Positions 1 through 9,397 of a DNA stretch of 64,000 bases are shown piece after piece. Source of the stretch: Salinibacterium sp. M195 (GTDB taxonomy: Bacteria > Actinomycetota > Actinomycetes > Actinomycetales > Microbacteriaceae); the NCBI RefSeq assembly GCF_019443965.1, contig NZ_CP040814.1, positions 1,116,001 to 1,180,000 on the forward strand, given 5' to 3'. The position numbers and the translations under genes are program-made. The notes beneath the pieces are model-generated. The model searched no databases and had not been told where the DNA came from. It saw only the letters and a program-made list of their open reading frames with translations. Every line of letters starts with the position of its first letter. Positions within the stretch are counted from its first letter, which is position 1.

Positions 1-116
1 AAGGGCTCCTCGGAGACCGCTTCGGCTGCGCGCTGCCGGCTGAAGCGGCGCTGACGCATCGGATCTACGATGCGGCAATTCGCTCCCACGAGTCGGGTTC
101 GGTGCAGGTTCCCTAG
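1..116 (+). CDS. 3' end of an unidentified gene (possibly Gfo/Idh/MocA oxidoreductase)
   Basis: An open frame in phase 3 enters from the left edge and stops at TAG 114-116. Only 37 residues are visible, ending HESGSVQVP. The short segment HRIYDAAIRSH followed by a terminal valine strand resembles the C-terminus of Gfo/Idh/MocA sugar dehydrogenases, but this rests on general pattern only. It precedes the ROK regulator on the same strand with about 90 bases between them. The identity stays open. Confidence 0.45.
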   Translation, partial: GLLGDRFGCALPAEAALTHRIYDAAIRSHESGSVQVP

Positions 117-208
117 CCTCGTGCGCGCTCGCTGGGGTTCGGTCGACATAGTCAGTCACCCTCTCTGCGGACTATTGTTCTCGGGAAGAGCGAAAGCTGA
201 AGGGTGCC

Positions 209-1462
209 ATGACAGAGCAAGCGAGTTCGGTGTCGCGGCGGGGAACGAATCTGCCCGCGATGGGCGATTTCAATCAGTCGGTGATCTTGGATGCGATCCG
301 ACGCGCCCCCAAGGGCCTGAGTCGAGTGCAGCTGGTTCCGGCGACGGGACTCTCAGCTCAAACGATCTCTAACATTTGCCGTCGTCTCATTGATGCCGGT
401 TTCGTTCTCGAGGCGGGCAAGGAGAGCACCGGTCCCGGTAAGCCACGCACGATGCTCGTGGTCAATCCAGAAGGCCGCTACGCGCTCGGAGTGCACCTCG
501 ACCCCACCGTGATGACTTTTGTGATGCTCGACTTGACGGGCGCTGTGGTGATGCGCGTGCGTAAGCCGACTCCGACCGAGACTGATCCGGCGAAGATCAT
601 CAATAAGATCGGTCGTGAACTTTCGAAACTCATTGCGTCATCCGGCGTGGACAAGGATCGGATTGCCGGCGTAGGCATCGCGGCGCCAGGGCCCATCGAT
701 AGTGTTCTGGGCACCGTGGTCGATCCTCCGCACCTCACCGGCTGGCATCGAGTGCCGCTGAGAGACGCACTGGGTGACGCCACCGGGCTGCCGGCCATTT
801 TGGACAAAGACGTTACGGCGGCAGCAATCGCTGAAATGTGGGCCGGCGGCGCTAACGGCACGGGAAGCTTTTGTTTTTTCTATCTCGGCACTGGAATCGG
901 AGTCGGACTTGTCGTCGATGACCTTGTCGTGCGGGGTAGCTCCGGAAATGCGGGGGAGATTGGCCACATCGTCACCGACCCGAACGGCCCACCATGCTTC
1001 TGTGGGTTGCGCGGCTGCATCGCGGTGACGTGCATGCCGCAAGCTCTCGTGCAGGAAGCAGAGGAGCTCGGTGTTCTTGACGACTCTCGCGTGGGCAACG
1101 ACACCACATCGGTGGATGCCCGTTTCACGCAGTTGTGCGATGCGGCCAACGACGGGAACGCGATTGCAGTCGAGATAATTGAGCGTTCGGCCGTGCGTCT
1201 TTCTCGGGCAGTTGCCGTCGTCGCGAATGTTTTGGACGTTGATCGGGTCGTCTTCGGTGGGCCGTTTTGGGCTCGACTTTCGGAGTTCTATCTGCGCAAA
1301 ATTCCCGAGTTGCTTGAAGAGCTTCGGGCAGCGCGCCGAATACACCACATCACTCTCAGTGGGTCAGTTGTTGGCGATGATGTCGCAGCAGTCGGCGCGG
1401 CGTGCCTGGTGCTTGACCGCGCGCTCGCGCCGAATCCGAAGGCGTTATTGATCGCTCACTAG
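209..1462 (+). CDS. ROK family transcriptional regulator
   Basis: A 417-residue ROK (repressor, ORF, kinase) protein. A winged helix-turn-helix lies at about residues 20-75 (LSRVQLVPATGLSAQTISN), followed by a sugar-kinase-like fold with DKDVTAAAIAE and GTGIGVGLVV. The zinc-binding signature CxCGxxGC is intact at Cys263, Cys265 and Cys270, after GEIGH. ROK regulators usually sense a free or phosphorylated sugar and repress adjacent sugar genes. ATG 209 is preceded by AAGGG at suitable spacing; an internal ATG at 260 is also possible. It lies directly upstream of the sugar ABC importer and alpha-mannosidase genes, so it probably represses them. The inducer is unknown. Confidence 0.9.
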   Translation: MTEQASSVSRRGTNLPAMGDFNQSVILDAIRRAPKGLSRVQLVPATGLSAQTISNICRRLIDAGFVLEAGKESTGPGKPRTMLVVNPEGRYALGVHLDPTVMTFVMLDLTGAVVMRVRKPTPTETDPAKIINKIGRELSKLIASSGVDKDRIAGVGIAAPGPIDSVLGTVVDPPHLTGWHRVPLRDALGDATGLPAILDKDVTAAAIAEMWAGGANGTGSFCFFYLGTGIGVGLVVDDLVVRGSSGNAGEIGHIVTDPNGPPCFCGLRGCIAVTCMPQALVQEAEELGVLDDSRVGNDTTSVDARFTQLCDAANDGNAIAVEIIERSAVRLSRAVAVVANVLDVDRVVFGGPFWARLSEFYLRKIPELLEELRAARRIHHITLSGSVVGDDVAAVGAACLVLDRALAPNPKALLIAH

Positions 1463-1533
1463 CGGTTCTCGCTCGATCTAATTTGCGGGTTTCGCATGGT
1501 TCTTTGGCGCGCAAAAAAGTATTCGTCAACTCC

Positions 1534-1564
1534 TTGACATCTATATATCTATTCGATGTACTAT
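1534..1564 (+). promoter_or_regulatory. Promoter of the sugar ABC importer with overlapping inverted repeat
   Basis: A perfect -35 TTGACA (1534-1539) is followed by a TACTAT -10 (1559-1564, spacing 19), preceded by TG. An inverted repeat ACATC-N13-GATGT (1537-1559) sits between and over these boxes, where a repressor such as the upstream ROK protein would block transcription. The spacer is very AT-rich (TATATATC). Regulation by the ROK protein is inferred. Confidence 0.5.
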
Positions 1565-1650
1565 TGGCGCAAGGTGCCAAGGGTGGTCTGAAATGCCGTT
1601 GGTCCTGGGGTAGCCAAGAACTCAACAGCTATATGGAGCAAAGGAGCACC

Positions 1651-3015
1651 ATGAAAAAGAGCGCAGCAGTCGCGATTTCGGTGATCGCCGTAGGATCCCT
1701 CCTCGGTATCGCCGGATGCACGTCCACTCCGTCGGATTCGTCCGAAAAGACCATCAAGGTCTCGTACATCAAGACCGATGCCTTTACCGCCCTCGATGAC
1801 CTGTTCACCAAGGTGAAGCCTGAGTTTGAGGCAGCGAACCCCGGCGTCACCGTCGAGCTCGATCCGATCGCGGCAACCGACGATGACTACAAGACTAAGT
1901 TGGCTCTGTCGCACCGTTCGGCTGAGACCGCGCCAGACGTCTTCTACGAAGACCAAGGCAATGTTCGATCGGATGCCGAGGCTGGCTACTTGCTCGCTCT
2001 CGATGACTACGTCGCCAAGTGGGACGATTGGTCCGAATTCACCGACGCGGCGAAACAAGCTGGCGCCGGGGATGACGGCAACATCTACTCGGTCTCGTTG
2101 GGAACAGACACTCGTGCCATCTGGTACAACAAAACAGTCATGACCAATGCCGGCATCGACGTGCCTTGGGAGCCCCAGAGCTGGGATGACGTTCTCGTCG
2201 CCGCCCGCAAGATCAAGGCGTCAGACCCCAGCGTTGTTCCGTTCAACCTCTATGCCGGTACTGGTACCGGTGAGGGTTCAAACATGCAGGGCTTTTACGA
2301 GCTGCTGTACGGCACCGACCTCGGTGGAGATGCGCTGTACGACTCCGAGAGCAACAAGTGGGTTGTCGGTTCCGACGGCTTCACTGAGTCGCTCGAGTTC
2401 CTGAAGACCATCTACGACGAAGGATTGGCGCTCACGCCAGCCCAAGCACTCGACCCCAACATCTGGAAGTCAGTCTTCGGCGAAATGTTCCCGAACGCAA
2501 AACTCGGTGGCACCGTTGAAGGTTCGTACACTCCGTCATTCTGGGTAGAAGGTGGATCATTCGAGTGGGCTGACTACGCCACAGAAATGGGTGCAACCGC
2601 GTTCCCGACTCAAGACGGTCAGGCTCCGGGCGGCGTCAGCATGTCCGGTGGTTGGACTCTGGCCGTTGGCTCGCAGAGCGCGAACCCGCAGTTGGCGTTC
2701 GACTTCATGGCTCAGGCATTGAGCTTCGAGAATGCTCTGGAATATGACAATGTCAACGCCCAAATCGCTGTTCGCAAGGATGTCGCGGCAGATGAGAGCT
2801 ACCTCGGCGCGAACCCGTTCGTTGGCGCCGTAACCGATCTCGTTGAAGTCACGCACTTCCGTCCATCAACGAGCATCTACAACCAGATCTCCGTTGAAGT
2901 TCAGAAGGCATCCGAAGCGGTTATTACCGGCAAAATGTCACCGGCTGAAGCTGCTGCGTCGTATGACGCCGCGGTGACGAGCATCGCTGGTGATGACATG
3001 GTGATCGAGAAGTAA
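1651..3015 (+). CDS. Sugar ABC transporter substrate-binding lipoprotein
   Basis: A 454-residue extracellular solute-binding protein of the family-1 (MalE/UgpB) type. ATG 1651 follows a clear AAGGAG (1641-1646) and gives MKKSAAVAISVIAVGS followed by the lipobox GIAGC, so it is lipid-anchored on the outside of the membrane. An upstream in-frame start would bury the signal peptide and is rejected. The body shows the usual pattern: PDVFYEDQG early, AIWYNKTVM for ligand contact, then GGWTLAVGSQS near the C-terminus. It delivers a carbohydrate to the two permeases downstream. The GH38 gene in the same block suggests alpha-mannosides. No ATPase is encoded here, so a shared MsiK-type ATPase elsewhere is likely. 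Confidence 0.92.
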   Translation: MKKSAAVAISVIAVGSLLGIAGCTSTPSDSSEKTIKVSYIKTDAFTALDDLFTKVKPEFEAANPGVTVELDPIAATDDDYKTKLALSHRSAETAPDVFYEDQGNVRSDAEAGYLLALDDYVAKWDDWSEFTDAAKQAGAGDDGNIYSVSLGTDTRAIWYNKTVMTNAGIDVPWEPQSWDDVLVAARKIKASDPSVVPFNLYAGTGTGEGSNMQGFYELLYGTDLGGDALYDSESNKWVVGSDGFTESLEFLKTIYDEGLALTPAQALDPNIWKSVFGEMFPNAKLGGTVEGSYTPSFWVEGGSFEWADYATEMGATAFPTQDGQAPGGVSMSGGWTLAVGSQSANPQLAFDFMAQALSFENALEYDNVNAQIAVRKDVAADESYLGANPFVGAVTDLVEVTHFRPSTSIYNQISVEVQKASEAVITGKMSPAEAAASYDAAVTSIAGDDMVIEK

Positions 3016-3070
3016 CCCTTCCCATGCGCACCAGAATCGAACCGAGACCACGGAACAGGAATCGCCCGAA

Positions 3071-4027
3071 GTGACTGCAGAAGTGATCTCGACGACTCAA
3101 GGTGCACGAGACGGACGGAGGCCCGGACCCCAGCGTTCGGGCCGCCGTTCGGCTCTGAAGAAGATCTCCCGCGTAGTGCGGATGATTCCGCTCGTTCCTG
3201 CGATCATCATCATGGTGGTGTTCCTGGCCGGACCCATTATCTGGTCGTTCTATGGCTCGCTTACCAACGCCGCCCTTTCCGGTGCGAACGCCGCGAACAG
3301 CTCCTTTATCGGGCTCGACAATTACGTCAAGCTTTTCAATGACCCGGTATTTCCGCAGTCGTTGTGGATCACGATTGTTTTCACTTTGGCATCGGCGGTC
3401 ATTTCGCAGAACGTGCTTGGACTGGGGATCGCCCTCGTCGTCACGCGGGCGAACAAGAGGCTCGCGACAATCGTCAGCTCAACGGTTGTTGGTGCATGGA
3501 TCCTGCCGGAAATTGTCGCCGCCTTCGTTTGTTACGCGTACTTCAGCCAAGACGGAACGCTCAACCAGATTTTGGCGCTCGTAGGGCTGACAGGCCCCAA
3601 TTGGCTTTACACCTTCCCCCTGCTGGCGGTCGTCTTGGCGAACCTCTGGCGTGGAACCGCCTTCTCATTGTTGGTTTACCAAGCAGCGCTCAACGACGTG
3701 CCGCCGGAGATCTCAGAAGCGGCGATGATCGACGGCGCAGGGGGTGCGAAGCGGCTCTTCTTCGTCACCATTCCCATGATCAAAAACACGATTACGACGA
3801 ACCTGATGCTGATCACCCTTCAGACGCTGTCGGTCTTCACCCTTATCTATGTGATGACCTCAGGTGGACCGGGCAACGACAGCACGACCCTGCCGATCCT
3901 CGCGTACAAAGAGGCTTTCCGATTCGGCAACATCGGCTACGGAACCGCTATCGCGACAATTCTCCTGTTGATTGGTGCTGTCTTCTCCATCATCTACATT
4001 CGGGCAGCACGCCCCTCGAAGGACTAG
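3071..4027 (+). CDS. Sugar ABC transporter permease (MalF type)
   Basis: A 318-residue membrane protein starting at GTG 3071. A positively charged cytoplasmic tail of about 35 residues precedes six predicted membrane segments, the first being IPLVPAIIIMVVFLAGPIIW. The EAA loop for docking the ATPase is EISEAAMIDGAGGAKRLFF, with the typical EAA and DGA-G elements. It would pair with the next permease to form the transmembrane channel for the sugar caught by the lipoprotein encoded 55 bases upstream. No unusual features. Confidence 0.93.
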   Translation: MTAEVISTTQGARDGRRPGPQRSGRRSALKKISRVVRMIPLVPAIIIMVVFLAGPIIWSFYGSLTNAALSGANAANSSFIGLDNYVKLFNDPVFPQSLWITIVFTLASAVISQNVLGLGIALVVTRANKRLATIVSSTVVGAWILPEIVAAFVCYAYFSQDGTLNQILALVGLTGPNWLYTFPLLAVVLANLWRGTAFSLLVYQAALNDVPPEISEAAMIDGAGGAKRLFFVTIPMIKNTITTNLMLITLQTLSVFTLIYVMTSGGPGNDSTTLPILAYKEAFRFGNIGYGTAIATILLLIGAVFSIIYIRAARPSKD

Positions 4028-4031
4028 GACA

Positions 4032-4916
4032 ATGACAACTACTACTAGTCCCCAGCCCGCGAAACGTAAGCCGAGCGTCCTTTCTCTGGCATCTCCCCAA
4101 CGACGGATGTCGGCAATCCTCGCGAATTCGGCGCTCGTCGTGGTCGGTGTGAGCTTCCTGCTCCCTCTGGTCTGGCTCGTCTTTGCGGCCTTCGACCCGA
4201 ATGCGACCTACAAAACCCAGATTCCGCAGACGGTGACGTTCGACAACTTCGCCGCCGTACTCACGCCTGAATTGACCTTCATCCCGATGCTCAACAGTCT
4301 GATCATCTCGGTCGGAACAGCCACCGTGACAATCGTGGCAGCGCTTCTGGCGGCGTATCCACTTTCGCGCTACCAGTCGCGCTTCAACAAGCCATTCATG
4401 TACACGGTGCTTTTCGGAACGAGCCTTCCGATCACGGCGATCATGGTGCCGGTTTACCTCTTGTTTGTGCAAATGAATCTGCTCGACTCAATGCCGGGAA
4501 CAATCTTCTTCATGGCCGCCTCGGCGCTGCCCATTGCCATCTTCATGACCAAGAACTTCATGGACTCAGTGCCCATCAGTTTGGAAGAAGCGGCCTGGAT
4601 GGACGGCGCTTCTGCAATGCGAGCACTCGGCTCGATCGTTGTCCCCCTCATGCGCCCCGGCATTGCTGTGGTCGCGATCTTTGTCTTCTTCCAGGCATGG
4701 GGAAACTTCTTCGTCCCGTTCATCCTTTTGCTGTCGCCAAGCAAGCAGCCAGCAGCAATCAGTATTTATACCTTCTTCGGACAGTACGGCTCCATCGCCT
4801 ATGGAGAGCTCGCCGCGTTCTCACTCATCTATGCAGTGCCCGTCATGGTGCTCTACGTGGTGGTGTCCCGCGGCATTGGTGGATCGTTCGCCCTAGCCGG
4901 GGCTGTTAAGGGATGA
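4032..4916 (+). CDS. Sugar ABC transporter permease (MalG type)
   Basis: A 294-residue permease. ATG 4032 lies 4 bases after the previous stop; an earlier in-frame codon inside the preceding gene is less likely. A short cytoplasmic tail leads into ILANSALVVVGVSFLLPLVW and five further membrane segments. The EAA loop is SLEEAAWMDGASAMRAL. Together with the MalF-type gene it forms the importer core. The close spacing indicates one transcript running from the binding protein through to the mannosidase. Confidence 0.93.
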   Translation: MTTTTSPQPAKRKPSVLSLASPQRRMSAILANSALVVVGVSFLLPLVWLVFAAFDPNATYKTQIPQTVTFDNFAAVLTPELTFIPMLNSLIISVGTATVTIVAALLAAYPLSRYQSRFNKPFMYTVLFGTSLPITAIMVPVYLLFVQMNLLDSMPGTIFFMAASALPIAIFMTKNFMDSVPISLEEAAWMDGASAMRALGSIVVPLMRPGIAVVAIFVFFQAWGNFFVPFILLLSPSKQPAAISIYTFFGQYGSIAYGELAAFSLIYAVPVMVLYVVVSRGIGGSFALAGAVKG

Positions 4917-4976
4917 CGCAGAAAATTGGCCGCACGGCGACGGTGCCGTGTTCGAGTTTGGGGCTAGGGAGCCAAC

Positions 4977-7900
4977 ATGCATGAAAATCGAGCGCTGAGT
5001 GAAGCGCGGATCGATCGCTTCTTCAATGAACGACTTGTACCGAACGTGTACCGCGAAACAGCACCGCTATCGATAGCCACCTGGATCGTTCCGGGGGAGC
5101 CTGTCGCTTTCGCCGAAGCCCGCCAGGCGGAGTATGCCTCGTTCGCCGTCGGAAGCATGTGGGGTCGTCCGTGGGGAACCGTCTGGTTCCATGTCACGGG
5201 GAGCGTCCCCGAGCACTGGCGCGCTGCGGATGCCGTAGTCGAGGTCGTCGTCGACCTCGGCTTCAGTGCTGGTCTTCCCGGTTTTCAGGCCGAGGGCCTT
5301 GCCTTTGCCCCTGACGGTCGCATCCTGAAAGCGATTGAGCCTTACAACGACTATCTCCCTGTTGATGTGGCAGCGGGCTCTGTCGATCTTTATCTCGAGG
5401 CAGCATCGAACCCCAATGTCGCTGCCGGCTTTGCATTTACGCCGACGGCGCTTGGCGACCTTGCGACTGCTGGCAACGAATTGCAGTATCAACTCAAGCG
5501 GTTAGACCTTGCGTGGATGGATTCCCCGGTCTGGGAACTGGTGCAAGATGTCCGTGCCCTTCGAGGGCTCATGGCCGAACTTGCCGACACCCTTCCGCGG
5601 CGTCACGAGATTCTTCGCGCGCTCGGAAACATGGTGGATGCCATGGACCCGACCGACATCTCCGGTACGGCCATTGCGGGTCGAGAAGCCCTCGCCGGAG
5701 TGCTTGCGAGCCCCGCGTATGCGAGTGCCCACCGTCTGGCCGCTATCGGGAATGCGCACATCGATAGTGCGTGGCTGTGGCCGGCCCGGGAGACGGTTCG
5801 CAAAGTTGCGCGCACTTTTTCGAACGTTCTCGCGCTCATGGAATCCGACCCCGACTTCACGTTCGTCGCGTCATCCGCCCAGCAGTTTGAATGGTTGAAG
5901 GCATCGCAGCCTGAGCTTTTTGAACGGGTCAAGGCACAGGTTGCCGCTGGCCGGTTCATCCCCGTTGGCGGAATGTGGGTGGAGTCAGACACCAACATGC
6001 CGGGGGGCGAAGCGCTCGCCCGCCAGTTCATCGCCGGCAAGCGTTTCTTCATGGAAGAGTTCGGCGTCGAACCGGTCGAGGCGTGGCTCCCCGACTCATT
6101 CGGCTATTCGGCAGCGCTCCCGCAAATCGTGTCAGCTGCCGCTTCGAAGTGGTTCCTGACCCAGAAGATTTCGTGGAACGAAACCAACACGATGCCGCAC
6201 CACACCTTCTGGTGGGAGGGCATCGACGGCACACGCGTCTTCACGCATTTTCCGCCGGTCGACACCTACGCCTCTGAAGTATCAGCAAAAGAACTTGCTC
6301 GCGCAGAACGGCAATACGCCGAGAAGGGGCAGGGCACTAGTTCACTGCTTCCCTTTGGATGGGGTGACGGCGGTGGCGGACCGACTCGTGAGATGTTGGC
6401 GGCGGTCACTCGAACCGGCGACCTCGAAGGTTCGCCGCGCACCCAGCACGCCACACCAGCCCAGTTCTTTGGCGAAGCTCACGCCGAATATGCGGATGCG
6501 CCAGTCTGGTCTGGCGAGCTCTATCTCGAGCTCCACCGCGGAACCCTCACTTCGCAGGCAAAAACCAAACGCGGTAATCGCCGAAGCGAGCACCTATTGC
6601 GCGAGGCCGAACTCTGGGCGACCGCGGCGGCAGTGCTTCGCGGGGCCGAGTACCCCTACGACGCCGTGGAGGCGGCGTGGAAGACGGTGTTGCTGCAGCA
6701 ATTTCACGACATCCTTCCTGGTTCCTCGATCGCGTGGGTGCATCAGGAGGCTGAAGCCAACTATGCGCGGGTCGAAGCGGAACTCTACGACGTCACGATG
6801 AATGCTCTGGCTGAACTTGCCGGAGAGGGAGACGATGAACTCGTCTTCAACTCTGGCCCCTTCGCACGCAACGGCGTCGACGGCATCTCTGGTTCCGTCC
6901 GTAGACCGGCCGCGGTGACCGCCGCCCCGCAGCCGAGCGGTGACGGCTTCGTTCTCGACGATGCACGTACTCGAGTGACGTTGGATGCTCGCGGACTCAT
7001 CATTTCGCTGGTCGATCTGGTTGCTGGCCGCGAACTTATCCCTCGTGACCAGCCCGGAAACCTGTTGCAGTTGTTCCGCGACACTCCTAACCAGTGGGAT
7101 GCGTGGGATATCGATGAGAGCTACCAGCGCGACCTGCAGAACCTCACCACTGTCGACTCGATCGGGCTCACTGGCGATGGCACTGGGGTTCGGATCGAGC
7201 GATCGTTTGGTGAGTCGCGAGTGGTCCAAGAGTTAAGACTCAACTCAGAAACCGGGGCCATCGATATTGAAGTCAGTGTCGATTGGCACGAGACCCAGAA
7301 GCTACTGAAGCTCGCCTTTCCCTTGGACATTCACGCCGAGCGCGCGGCATCCGAGATCCAGTTCGGCCACATTTTTCGGCCAACACACTCAAATACGTCA
7401 TGGGATGCTGCGCGCTTCGAAACCGTCGCACACCGCTGGGTTCATGTTGGCGAGCCAGGCTACGGTGTCGCGATCGCGAACGATGCGACCTATGGCTACG
7501 ACATCCGACGTGGGGGAGAAGACGGAAGTGCCACGTCCACCGTCGTTCGGGCGTCGCTGTTGCGCGCACCGCTCTTTCCCGACCCAGAATCTGATCAGGG
7601 CACGCATGAGTTCACGTTCTCCCTCACAGCGGGGGCGGACATTGCCGATGCCGTCTCTGAGGGTTACCGACTCAACGTGCTTGAACGTGTGGTTCGTGGT
7701 TCAGGCGAAGTGCCTGCACTGTTCACCTGCAGCAATAGCGCGGTCATCATCGAGACCATCAAGCTTGCCGAAGATCGTTCGGGAGATGTGGTGATTCGTC
7801 TGTACGAATCGCTCGGATCTCGAGTGCGTGCGACGATCACGCCAGAATTCGGATGGCGGTCGGTTGTTCAAACTGATCTGCTCGAGCGAGCCATCAGCCG

Positions 7901-7988
7901 GACCGCGATTGACGACGATGACGAGGGCGACGTGTCGGTTACTGTTCGCCCATTTCAGATCGTTACGCTGCGATTCACGCGCAACTAG
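4977..7988 (+). CDS. Alpha-mannosidase, glycoside hydrolase family 38
   Basis: A 1003-residue cytosolic enzyme with no signal peptide, removing alpha-linked mannose from imported oligosaccharides. The GH38 N-terminal domain carries zinc ligands in NAHIDSAWLW (His261, Asp263) and the nucleophile Asp373 in LPDSFGYSAALPQI. The loop GWGDGGGGPTREM and the helix HDILPGSSI follow. The C-terminal half is the beta-rich mannosidase domain ending in PFQIVTLRFTR. Length fits bacterial GH38 enzymes. ATG 4977 follows CTAGGGA. It ends the ROK-ABC importer block, which points to scavenging of mannosylated glycans, for example yeast or algal glycoprotein glycans. The exact linkage is not readable from sequence. 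Confidence 0.93.
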   Translation: MHENRALSEARIDRFFNERLVPNVYRETAPLSIATWIVPGEPVAFAEARQAEYASFAVGSMWGRPWGTVWFHVTGSVPEHWRAADAVVEVVVDLGFSAGLPGFQAEGLAFAPDGRILKAIEPYNDYLPVDVAAGSVDLYLEAASNPNVAAGFAFTPTALGDLATAGNELQYQLKRLDLAWMDSPVWELVQDVRALRGLMAELADTLPRRHEILRALGNMVDAMDPTDISGTAIAGREALAGVLASPAYASAHRLAAIGNAHIDSAWLWPARETVRKVARTFSNVLALMESDPDFTFVASSAQQFEWLKASQPELFERVKAQVAAGRFIPVGGMWVESDTNMPGGEALARQFIAGKRFFMEEFGVEPVEAWLPDSFGYSAALPQIVSAAASKWFLTQKISWNETNTMPHHTFWWEGIDGTRVFTHFPPVDTYASEVSAKELARAERQYAEKGQGTSSLLPFGWGDGGGGPTREMLAAVTRTGDLEGSPRTQHATPAQFFGEAHAEYADAPVWSGELYLELHRGTLTSQAKTKRGNRRSEHLLREAELWATAAAVLRGAEYPYDAVEAAWKTVLLQQFHDILPGSSIAWVHQEAEANYARVEAELYDVTMNALAELAGEGDDELVFNSGPFARNGVDGISGSVRRPAAVTAAPQPSGDGFVLDDARTRVTLDARGLIISLVDLVAGRELIPRDQPGNLLQLFRDTPNQWDAWDIDESYQRDLQNLTTVDSIGLTGDGTGVRIERSFGESRVVQELRLNSETGAIDIEVSVDWHETQKLLKLAFPLDIHAERAASEIQFGHIFRPTHSNTSWDAARFETVAHRWVHVGEPGYGVAIANDATYGYDIRRGGEDGSATSTVVRASLLRAPLFPDPESDQGTHEFTFSLTAGADIADAVSEGYRLNVLERVVRGSGEVPALFTCSNSAVIIETIKLAEDRSGDVVIRLYESLGSRVRATITPEFGWRSVVQTDLLERAISRTAIDDDDEGDVSVTVRPFQIVTLRFTRN

Positions 7989-8217
7989 CGGCCCGAGACA
8001 GCCATCAGAAGGCTCGGATGCGGCGATAAACCGTATCCAGAAGTTCAAGTCCCGCAAGATTTGCCGATCTTTCGCTCTCTACAGCCCGCTATCGGAAAAC
8101 GCACAACCTTAGGCACGGTAGGCTTTCCCCTTGGCGCGCGTCTCTTGGAGCCGACCAATTTGGCACCGTTTCGCCGCCGTCCCCACTCACCATTACGCGC
8201 GGATTGGAATGAGCAGC
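7989..8217. other. Intergenic region before sucC
   Basis: About 230 bases with no credible gene. I see no strong terminator for the mannosidase and no palindrome. The sucC promoter must lie here, but no -35/-10 pair stands out convincingly. Confidence 0.5.
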
Positions 8218-9387
8218 GTGGATCTATTTGAGTACCAGGCCAGAGACGTATTTGAGTCGTATGGCGTACCAGTACTTGCCGGCCTAATTGCCGACACCCC
8301 AGAAGAAGCCAAAGCAGCAGCCGAGAAAATCGGTGGAACCGTTGTAGTCAAGGCTCAGGTCAAGACCGGCGGTCGCGGCAAAGCGGGTGGTGTCAAGGTT
8401 GTTCACAACGCCGATGACGCCTTCGCCGCAGCCGAGCAGATCCTTGGTCTCGACATCAACGGCCACACGGTCAAGCGAGTAATGATTGCTGCCGGTGCTC
8501 GCATCGCGCAGGAGTTCTACTTCTCCGTGCTGCTCGACCGAGCAAACCGCTCCTACCTCTCGCTGTGCAGCGTTGAAGGTGGAGTGGAGATCGAGGTGCT
8601 TGCTGTTGAGCGCCCCGAGGCTCTCGCCAAGATCGAGGTCAACCCGCTCACGGGTATCGACCTCGCCAAGGCCACTGAAATCGCGAAGGCTGCCAACTTC
8701 CCGGCAGAGCTCGTCGACAAGATCGCTCCCGTTTTCGTGAAGCTGTACGACGTCTACAAGGGCGAAGATGCAACTCTCGTTGAGGTCAACCCTCTCGTGA
8801 TCACCGAAGACGGCGACATTGTTGCCCTCGACGGCAAGGTATCGCTCGACGAGAACGCAGACTTCCGTCACCCCAAGCACGCTTCGCTCGAAGATGCAGC
8901 GGCAGCTAACCCCCTCGAGGCGAAGGCTAAGGCCAACGGCCTCAACTACGTCAAGCTCGACGGTGAAGTTGGTGTCATCGGTAACGGTGCCGGCCTCGTC
9001 ATGTCGACGCTGGATGTTGTTGCCTACGCTGGCGAAAACCACGGCAATGTGAAGCCAGCCAACTTCCTTGACATCGGTGGCGGAGCATCCGCAGAGGTCA
9101 TGGCTGCTGGGCTCGACGTTATTCTCAATGACCCTCAGGTCAAGAGCGTGTTCGTCAACGTTTTCGGTGGAATCACCGCGTGTGACGCTGTTGCTAAGGG
9201 AATTGTGGGTGCGCTCGCAGAACTCGGCAGCGCAGCAAACAAGCCTCTCGTTGTCCGTCTCGACGGCAACAAGGTCGAGGAGGGTCGCGCGATTCTTGCT
9301 GAAGCGAACCACCCCCTCGTGACGCTAGCCGCCTCTATGGACGAGGGCGCCGACAAGGCCGCCGAACTCGCCAACGCCGCGAAGTAA
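8218..9387 (+). CDS. sucC: Succinyl-CoA synthetase (ADP-forming) subunit beta
   Basis: TCA-cycle enzyme subunit that, with SucD, converts succinyl-CoA to succinate while forming ATP or GTP. The ATP-grasp domain is complete: [19 protein letters not shown] for nucleotide binding and [19 protein letters not shown] for Mg2+. The C-terminal ligase domain has the loop IFG-type segment [12 protein letters not shown] chose GTG 8218 because family members begin M-D-L-F/Y-E-Y-Q; ATG 8209 three codons upstream is an alternative, and longer starts reach into non-conserved sequence. The resulting 389 residues match the family length. sucD follows after 10 bases in the same operon. Confidence 0.95.
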   Translation: MDLFEYQARDVFESYGVPVLAGLIADTPEEAKAAAEKIGGTVVVKAQVKTGGRGKAGGVKVVHNADDAFAAAEQILGLDINGHTVKRVMIAAGARIAQEFYFSVLLDRANRSYLSLCSVEGGVEIEVLAVERPEALAKIEVNPLTGIDLAKATEIAKAANFPAELVDKIAPVFVKLYDVYKGEDATLVEVNPLVITEDGDIVALDGKVSLDENADFRHPKHASLEDAAAANPLEAKAKANGLNYVKLDGEVGVIGNGAGLVMSTLDVVAYAGENHGNVKPANFLDIGGGASAEVMAAGLDVILNDPQVKSVFVNVFGGITACDAVAKGIVGALAELGSAANKPLVVRLDGNKVEEGRAILAEANHPLVTLAASMDEGADKAAELANAAK

Positions 9388-9397
9388 GGAACCGAGC

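Noticed and set aside
638..1348. A 236-codon open frame antisense to the first ROK gene
   Set aside because: It mirrors a well-supported ROK protein and shows no recognisable domain; long antisense frames are expected in GC-rich DNA.
8284..9312. A 342-codon frame antisense to sucC
   Set aside because: The plus-strand gene is an intact sucC. The antisense translation is Val/Glu-rich without any motif.
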